A stretch of 30,075 nucleotides of DNA from Treponema sp. GTDB taxonomy: Bacteria; Spirochaetota; Spirochaetia; Treponematales; Breznakiellaceae. Of this stretch, positions 26,101 to 30,075 are shown one piece after another (position 1 is the stretch's first letter; each line of letters opens with the position of its first letter). The position numbers and the translations under genes are program-made. The notes under the pieces are model-generated. The model searched no databases and had not been told where the DNA came from. It worked only from the letters and a program-made list of their open reading frames with translations. The DNA lies in contig JAISOR010000261.1 of assembly GCA_031275535.1 (NCBI GenBank), positions 1 to 30,075 on the forward strand. The letters run 5' to 3'.

Positions 26101-29100
26101 GCCCTCAAAGAACTCATCCGCTGGAGCAAAAACAAAAAAGAGGATGACAAAAAAAATTTTGAGCAGGCCTGGATCGAAGACGAAGAGGCCAGGCTGAAAA
26201 ACCAGGCCGCGTACCGTGAGGTTTTTGCCGCCTTTGTTGAAGGAAAAGCGGATATCAATGGGTTGCGTAAAGCCGCCGCGGCTGCCTATGGGAATAAAGC
26301 GCCGGCCCGGAAAAACCATTTGGAAAACCTGGAACAAACCATCCTCCGGGATTTAACGGGAGTTACGGAAAACGGCGGCGCGTATAAAGCCGAATATATC
26401 GGACTTGCCGATGAATTAACCGAACTGATAGAACGCGCCTATACCGCACGGTATAGCGCTGAACTTACGGCAAGAGAACTGGAATGGGAGATGCAGCGTT
26501 ATGACATCCAGGAGAAATACCGGGCATGGATTGAAGCGTCAAGCCTTATCCTTGAACGGGGGAGGGCCGATTGGAAAGCGGGGGCGGAAAAAATACAAAC
26601 GTCCTATGCCAGATGGACGAAACAATTTAATGAAGCATACCAGGGGATCGACGAAGCCTGGATCGCCGCGTATTTGGCCGGCCTTGAAGATAAAGCCCGG
26701 TGGGTAACGATGGCAACCGAAGCGGCCAACAGCGCCGCCGCCGGGGCCCTGTTGGCGATGGTTGGTTCCGAAGCGGAAATGATGAGCCGCAGAATGGACA
26801 CCCGCGTTCTGTCGGGGATGTCCCTGACATCGGGCGCCGAAGAAGCGGAAGATACCCTGCGGCAGCTGCTGCAGTCCGCGGGAATTATGAACATGGAAAC
26901 GGCCTTTGCCGCGGCGAAGGGGATGACCGGGACCATAAGCAGCCAGGTGCGCCGGGGCCTGGGCGGGCTTAATACCTGGAATTCCGGAACCGTACAAGCC
27001 GCGGCGCTTGCGCTGGCAAAAGAGGCCAATGAGGAATTGGCGGCCCGGGAAGCCAAACGGGTGGCCGCCGCGGTTCAGCTCGCGGTAAAGGACGCGCTGG
27101 AGAGCCTGACGAAAAACGTCGCCGAGGCCAACGAAGAGTTTGATGAAAGCATGGATGATGTCTTTATAATCGAAGGGCAATGGAGAAAGAACGGGAGGTA
27201 CTACACCAAAGACGCGGTGGTCCATTCCACCCTTTTTGACCCGGTGATAACCGAAAAGGCAACGGTGGCGGCCTACGAATTTTATAAAATGGCTCCGGTA
27301 GAATTGTCCACCGATTTAAGCGGGGAGCGAATAAAGGATCTGGACGCTTTGGCCGTACAGGCCTTGATAAATAATATGTACACGGAGGTTCAGGGGATCG
27401 CCGAAAAAATATTTGGTACCGGGGAGGATGCCCCGGGCTTATTTACCCACCATATCGGCGAGGGACCGGTGGTAAAACCGGACGTTGATGCCGATATGGA
27501 TATACAGGAACTTTTTTCGGATGCCGGGACCGGAGAGCTGGGAAGATTATTGCGGCTTTATATCTACTGGACGATACAGGAAAGAAACGGGATCAACATG
27601 ATGGCTTCCGCCTTATGGGAAAAACCCCTTTGGGATTCCCGGGGAAGCTGGTTCCAGGCGCCGAGTATCAGAAGCGTCGTCGATATCGGAAACCAGGTGG
27701 TCTCCGCCGTGGTCTCCACCGTGGTAGGAGCGGTGGCCGGGGCCTTCTCCGGCGGAGCCGGGTTCGCCCTGGGGGTAGCCCTCAATACCGCCATGAATTT
27801 ATCCGATGATCTGTTTTTTGGCGCCATGGACGCGTCGGGAGGGTTTAAAAGCTGGGATGAAGTAGGCGTTGAGTTTGGAAAAAAGGCGGCCATAACCGGG
27901 GTAAGTTCCCTTATCGGCGGTGTGTTTAACGGTGTCGGCGCCGCTTCTTCAACTTTTCTGCAGAGCGGCCTCTCCGGTATGCTGACCCAAAACCTTACGG
28001 GGCTTTCCAAGGTGATAACCCAGACGGCATTAGCCGGGGTCCAATCGGTAACCACCGGAACCGTAACCAGCGCCTTGGGCGCCGTCACCTACAATACTCA
28101 AGACGGTTTTGGGTTCTCCCGGGATGTATTTACCGGCAGCATAAAAGACGCCTCCATAGGGGCATTAAGCGGCATGACCGGCACTTTTACCACCGGGGTA
28201 ATGAACTGGGGCTTGGACGGTTTTTACGGCCAACTCCATACCGACGGGACAAAGCTCTCTTCCCTTGCGGGGGGGCTTGCCGGTCAGGGGGTAAACTACG
28301 CTTTTACCGGGGACTATGCCTTAAACCTGTTTAACCTGGATCTGCTGAGCGCCGGAACGGTAAATTCCGGCTTATTGGAGCTGCATCTGGGCCGTGACGG
28401 GGTTAGCATGGGTTTTGGAACCGGCGGCGTAGATGTCAGCGCGGGAACCATGGCAAGCGCCCTCCGGGGGTTTGAGGCATGGAAGGTAAACGCCCGGCTC
28501 CTGAGCTCCGGCGCGGAAGACGCCCGGCAATACGCAAGCCAGCTGAGGACTCTGTATTCGGGGGATGCCGCCGCCAGGGCCGAATTCGAAGCGGCCCTGG
28601 AGGGGAGAACCCGGTATGTGGAAAACCCATACGCCGAAGGAACCGAAAGCCTGTATGACGAGTATACCGGCGTAAAAACCGTTTTCCTGGGCAGGGACGC
28701 CCTGGAGGACGGCAGCAGATTCGGCTTAAATGTTGTTTTCAGCCACGAGGCCTACCGCAACGGTATGGATGACGGCGTTTACGGGCAAATGCTTGAGCGG
28801 AATAACGCGGTTGCGGGACATATCGGCGTTGCCATGGGGCTTATGGAGACCTATGGGACGGACAGCATCGGCGCCGCCCTGCAGGGGGAAGCCCTCTGGT
28901 ACCAGTACGCCCTGAATCAGGAGGCTTATGACATCATCCAAACCGCCCTGGACGCCTATGATTCTGGCGGGGATTTTTGGCAGCTCACCGGCACCGGCGG
29001 TTTAAAATACGATGGCAGCGGGTATCTGCGGGATGTGGATGGGCTGTATATAAATTACGACGGAACCAAAACCAGGGAACCGGTAAAAGGGCCGGGGGGA

Positions 29101-29871
29101 ACCATAGGATCCTCGGGGATCGAGAGCGGATTACTGCGTATCTTGGACCTGGACCTCACCGAAGAAAATATTACCGCGGTCCAGAACATGATGCTGCAGG
29201 CCGGACTGCAGCATACGGTGGATCCCGCGGATCCGGAAAACCGGGATCGGTGGATGTGGAAAGGGACAAGCGCCATAGCGGCAGCCAACGAAGGGGTCGT
29301 CATCGGTAATAGTCTTTTAAGAAAATTCGGCATGATCCATCTGCCGGAACTGCTGGTTTTTAAAGGCGGAGACCTCTCAGGAGCCTATACCATAAAAGAT
29401 ACCGCCAATGAGATGAGCCGTAAAGAAGAATGGCAGCCCCAAAGTCCTTATACCTATTGTAATTATGTGTTTCTTGCTACGGTCGATGCCGTATTTGGCG
29501 AAAACGATCTTACCAAGGCCCTGAGGAACGCTGGTGTTGCCAATGAAATCGGATTATTTCTGGACGGGAACTACTCCCCGCTTGATTCCGGGGTCATGGC
29601 CCAGGCGGCGAGTAACATGGGTTATTTAGTCGCCGTCTCCTATATTAATCCGGGATACCTGGAAACTGGAGATAATACACGATATCACGGCCATATCGGG
29701 ACGGTGGTGGCTCATTACGGAACCTATATTCCCGCCCTGGGCCCCCGTATTTCCCAGGGAGGGGCTAAAAACGGCGAATATTGGACCCGGGATCCGGGTA
29801 CCTTCGGCAGCGTGATAAACAACACCTCCTATTATGCCTTAAAAGCGGGGATGGCAAGGGCCAAAAATTAG
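20191..29871 (+). CDS. Giant secreted protein with helical body and toxin-like C-terminal region
   Basis: At about 3226 residues this is the largest gene. A signal peptide (basic LKR, core IIPLAGILFFCLGAVFG) sends it out of the cytoplasm; the ATG at 20191 is preceded by GAGG 7 nt upstream. Residues about 35-2490 are almost entirely charged helix and coiled coil, with repeated W-spaced segments such as WEAKAKTLFESGEAVF and WKAGAEKIQTSYARW. About 2502-2680 are Gly/Ala/Val/Ser-rich and hydrophobic (VVSTVVGAVAGAFSGGAGFA). Then come HEAYRNG (His2852, Glu2853) with His2877, and a last domain with YTYCNYVFLA (Cys3090) and HGHIGTVVAHYG (His3168). That Cys/His order resembles CHAP, NlpC/P60 or papain-like hydrolases. 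The layout recalls very long spirochaetal proteins (Leptospira TIGR04388-type) and polymorphic toxins. Enzyme activity and export through the co-encoded pump are inferred. Base composition is less GC-rich than upstream genes. Confidence 0.88.
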   Translation: MTVLPFHFSLKRIIPLAGILFFCLGAVFGETKPDIPGFNSGTFDYHFRRADRELTPERWMAEARQGIAMARNAWELAATELYGDKVLLEEAGKTIEAWSEAELEKRFTEWLLRRFFSAGLTEQIEGSAREIRKTNLSLVYHLDENGAIRYDEETGDPLVIRPDEAGAYMDGDQEQWRKNAEEIINAGTVRYEAYLTSLFPELLGYVPEENREAFEEKLRGITMKAVSGRQKEFEALVAREERLFVAQRTGDVWSLRRKSEEAAASMITAQIIEETEALCVQGIAALETRIEAAETGGGDLALAGSEWLEAYREQFERGLKAWADAEERFFIRRIEWEQEAGQYYLEGEEAWSNAFNQFEQERQRWEAKAKTLFESGEAVFRRASENLEAAIAGAKAEFEQDLLLRSEAGAERARAWVDTYITCGAVVSGAQENISFWLGQYDGKDPPPLAGGEFSAWISAEVAGHWQTVLSSWERQYGPGDRMTLLIKDIIAGKTTKSREQEAVEELEKRGINLSASFKTALELKNWSLLYDSYLDKAKTARDALINDFNMVMGTGALADILAEGAVSEDFNLDEYQIELIRAKAVAGYWEKRKAIAQGVVSYAEELTAGRMTDSEGIKAWEQAKQSYDDALSRYEAELSRLSAAGTGVKAAQEAMYNAAAALREAESRLEEKNQAYSIIMSAYVSGRNDFILQDLVAKYEELLREYNLLSAEGDGAAYIRYLERGYELGFAQELEATGEMLKQLILGGEGIEKSLSALRTRAVNITVFEEYHIIPETIEKFGLEADDPFYALMQDLLSEKEKKLAEAAADQGAIQEQYNKLISAMTKTAKAQAQAQVETRLQALNLLVCNSTMEWYFNVRGAEPETQDQEVFSDLGLEACLNNDVEKDVRALLKARLDLELEGLACFLGEVEGGDRAKLLSNFCLADPGEASEIFGALKDLRLLLDSVEDSGFADYYAVLENAARSGSSAAWFLNGGSCFVTQSGQVIAYGLLETEMTAAARSQDLLAVYQAVGPQAAPVIREAGLRGLREMEELFKSYGLTLNGGDLPGTKSVGEALLGRAGSLTKNLSAFLSLMNGHLDSLPQWIKTEVQAWQSSLITYMAAKTIYTNRSITGSSGAIKNEIAGLEAHSQAAQRVADALSYAEPGSARFLNAALGLPPELFTYTNKAAIEDEVVKRIGRDLAKQYGAGSLEDPAALENALTAACLVHHGYAEEGIRKKSVDEAIRLLRAGPLDDELQHGDYYYEIIVRELPLMFNILSGRQEALNFEYALVKAYEDLNQTIAEAEREGRSHWRQYVSAEFLADYHNQSNNAGVSPGVSGDPEGTCDGIKSAKNWREGMLADAYEKAVQDTRRLNDAFQAFASAGEQPEHEFLKAGIKKYQDDPLLEWDETLIKTVDYVFYDNYQMESGEFQKNFIQAALLEKEIEQLGTGYAASKQNAAMIKAEIQKISAEIVGLQDAWDLAAAAYENAALDFAGSGAAYDEVYRAVKKDYADLEEARTAYEIEDAIRRWASTAYLDNAPLAGEMTADYKSPYEDLAYSTSRYERAVVALTALAGLYEEDDERRPYADREYEILYNTYKESFQRMILSIKTLGALEESIAEETRRNSACYDSYNRYLNELGRSINYPPDYQAPSDKRLWQLMDVIQIKDGKLGFSYDGSFLIQEMTGGQAAALKKFFTPEETAGIEVNLVSPFEEALRQLNQNMIRYEVTTDGAKYTQWGLARDYLLRQLIGSNPEIEDMADWYIQATALNEGENLGEMSIGYGGLFKDTEVFNVALYYRDKRLMPAQKNAWDLLSGEEKADLEFYTILTLLGAGGMDSKGFSYLSAQAEYAFTNNTLNRERSRLKGLLRIPLARHFYRAGLARLNATSAHLLPSYQQINDTVEKARTGLATTSEALNSSLESYINSCRRLAQLNGTGTGTGTVGWSGIEGALQAAGGITADEIQRLKNYWYQMEGDTKGSYSDTVTALKELIRWSKNKKEDDKKNFEQAWIEDEEARLKNQAAYREVFAAFVEGKADINGLRKAAAAAYGNKAPARKNHLENLEQTILRDLTGVTENGGAYKAEYIGLADELTELIERAYTARYSAELTARELEWEMQRYDIQEKYRAWIEASSLILERGRADWKAGAEKIQTSYARWTKQFNEAYQGIDEAWIAAYLAGLEDKARWVTMATEAANSAAAGALLAMVGSEAEMMSRRMDTRVLSGMSLTSGAEEAEDTLRQLLQSAGIMNMETAFAAAKGMTGTISSQVRRGLGGLNTWNSGTVQAAALALAKEANEELAAREAKRVAAAVQLAVKDALESLTKNVAEANEEFDESMDDVFIIEGQWRKNGRYYTKDAVVHSTLFDPVITEKATVAAYEFYKMAPVELSTDLSGERIKDLDALAVQALINNMYTEVQGIAEKIFGTGEDAPGLFTHHIGEGPVVKPDVDADMDIQELFSDAGTGELGRLLRLYIYWTIQERNGINMMASALWEKPLWDSRGSWFQAPSIRSVVDIGNQVVSAVVSTVVGAVAGAFSGGAGFALGVALNTAMNLSDDLFFGAMDASGGFKSWDEVGVEFGKKAAITGVSSLIGGVFNGVGAASSTFLQSGLSGMLTQNLTGLSKVITQTALAGVQSVTTGTVTSALGAVTYNTQDGFGFSRDVFTGSIKDASIGALSGMTGTFTTGVMNWGLDGFYGQLHTDGTKLSSLAGGLAGQGVNYAFTGDYALNLFNLDLLSAGTVNSGLLELHLGRDGVSMGFGTGGVDVSAGTMASALRGFEAWKVNARLLSSGAEDARQYASQLRTLYSGDAAARAEFEAALEGRTRYVENPYAEGTESLYDEYTGVKTVFLGRDALEDGSRFGLNVVFSHEAYRNGMDDGVYGQMLERNNAVAGHIGVAMGLMETYGTDSIGAALQGEALWYQYALNQEAYDIIQTALDAYDSGGDFWQLTGTGGLKYDGSGYLRDVDGLYINYDGTKTREPVKGPGGTIGSSGIESGLLRILDLDLTEENITAVQNMMLQAGLQHTVDPADPENRDRWMWKGTSAIAAANEGVVIGNSLLRKFGMIHLPELLVFKGGDLSGAYTIKDTANEMSRKEEWQPQSPYTYCNYVFLATVDAVFGENDLTKALRNAGVANEIGLFLDGNYSPLDSGVMAQAASNMGYLVAVSYINPGYLETGDNTRYHGHIGTVVAHYGTYIPALGPRISQGGAKNGEYWTRDPGTFGSVINNTSYYALKAGMARAKN

Positions 29872-29884
29872 GTTTGTTCGACGG

Positions 29885-29904
29885 CCGCGAAATTGCGGTT
29901 TTTT
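29885..29904 (+). terminator. Terminator after the giant gene
   Basis: CCGC (29885-29888) and GCGG (29895-29898) flank a 6-nt loop and are followed by six T (29899-29904). The stem is short, but its position 14 nt after the stop codon fits the end of the operon. Confidence 0.6.
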
Positions 29905-29909
29905 AGCGG

Positions 29910-29945
29910 AATCTGACGGGGGAACCGCGGTTTTCCCGCCAGATT
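29910..29945. repeat. 36-nt imperfect palindrome
   Basis: Two 17-nt arms around GC pair at 14 positions; two more can form G-U pairs in RNA. The arms begin AATCTG and end CAGATT. It may add to transcription termination or be part of the repeat element that follows. Confidence 0.6.
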
Positions 29946-29959
29946 GCATGAAGGATCTA

Positions 29960-30031
29960 GCAGTTTGTTGCGCTTCAGCGCAAAATCGTATAAAAATTCA
30001 CAAAAGTGAATTTTTATACCCTGCAAACTGC
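29960..30031. other. 72-nt element able to fold as a perfect three-way junction
   Basis: Outer stem GCAGTTTG (29960-29967) with CAAACTGC (30024-30031) encloses two perfect hairpins: TTGCGC-TTCA-GCGCAA (29968-29983) and a 14-bp stem GTATAAAAATTCAC/GTGAATTTTTATAC (29988-30019) with an AAAA loop. All 28 stem pairs are Watson-Crick. No gene is supported here. It could be an untranslated RNA, a mobile palindromic repeat, or a recombination or regulatory site. Confidence 0.65.
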
Positions 30032-30059
30032 ATAAAGGAGCCCGATAATCGAGGATTTT

Positions 30060-30075
30060 TTGCATATATATGCAA
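30060..30075. repeat. 16-bp palindrome at the window's right edge
   Basis: TTGCATATATATGCAA is a perfect palindrome ending at the last base. AAGGAG (30034-30039) lies a little upstream. It may be an operator or the start of another repeat cut by the window end. Confidence 0.5.

Noticed and set aside
20191..29871. Giant gene as an RHS/YD-repeat or contact-dependent inhibition (CdiA) protein
   Set aside because: No YD repeats, haemagglutinin-type repeats or TPS domain are visible; the body is helical.
29868..30065. 65-residue minus-strand frame over the three-way junction
   Set aside because: It spans perfect palindromes and a terminator; the coding reading is better explained as chance.

Overview
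The window most likely comes from a spirochaete of the Treponema group (Treponematales). Three things point there: a flagellar-collar-like membrane TPR protein, a long run of lipoproteins with relaxed lipoboxes, and an IS200/RAYT-like protein of a kind I associate with termite-gut treponemes. This assignment comes from gene content, not from a marker gene. Most of the window is GC-rich; the giant gene at the right looks less so by eye.

Left part (1-5616). A minus-strand promoter with a palindrome in its spacer drives a gene lying just off the left edge. A small secreted protein with two carbohydrate-binding (CBM48-like) folds (minus, 136-882) diverges from a 1054-residue TPR membrane protein that looks like the periplasmic flagellar collar protein FlcA (plus, 925-4089). 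The 42-nt gap between them holds two overlapping candidate promoters. Next comes a complete single-gene tRNA-Val(CAC) unit with sigma70-type promoter, leader hairpin, tRNA and terminator. About 500 nt without a gene follow, including a candidate structured RNA or attenuator (4606-4836) just ahead of a RAYT-like protein (4893-5378) that has lost its HUH histidines.

Right part (5617-29871). Ten plus-strand genes are packed with 4-20 nt overlaps or gaps of at most 25 nt, so they are probably one operon of about 24 kb. In order: three lipoproteins (helical, TPR, unknown), a TolC-like outer-membrane channel, a lipoprotein membrane-fusion (HlyD/RND adaptor) protein, two lipoproteins with Ig-like (Big_5/SbsA-type) domains, two dissimilar RND inner-membrane pumps, and a secreted protein of about 3226 residues. 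The last has a huge helical body, a Gly/Ala-rich hydrophobic segment, a conserved-looking HEAYRNG motif and a C-terminal Cys/His region resembling CHAP/NlpC-P60 or papain-like hydrolases. The operon supplies every part of a tripartite envelope export pump plus accessory surface or periplasmic lipoproteins, and ends in a polymorphic-toxin-like giant. This combination is the best candidate for an undescribed system.

Right edge (29872-30075). A terminator, a long imperfect palindrome and a 72-nt element able to fold as a perfect three-way junction close the window. No CRISPR array, rRNA or intact insertion sequence was seen.
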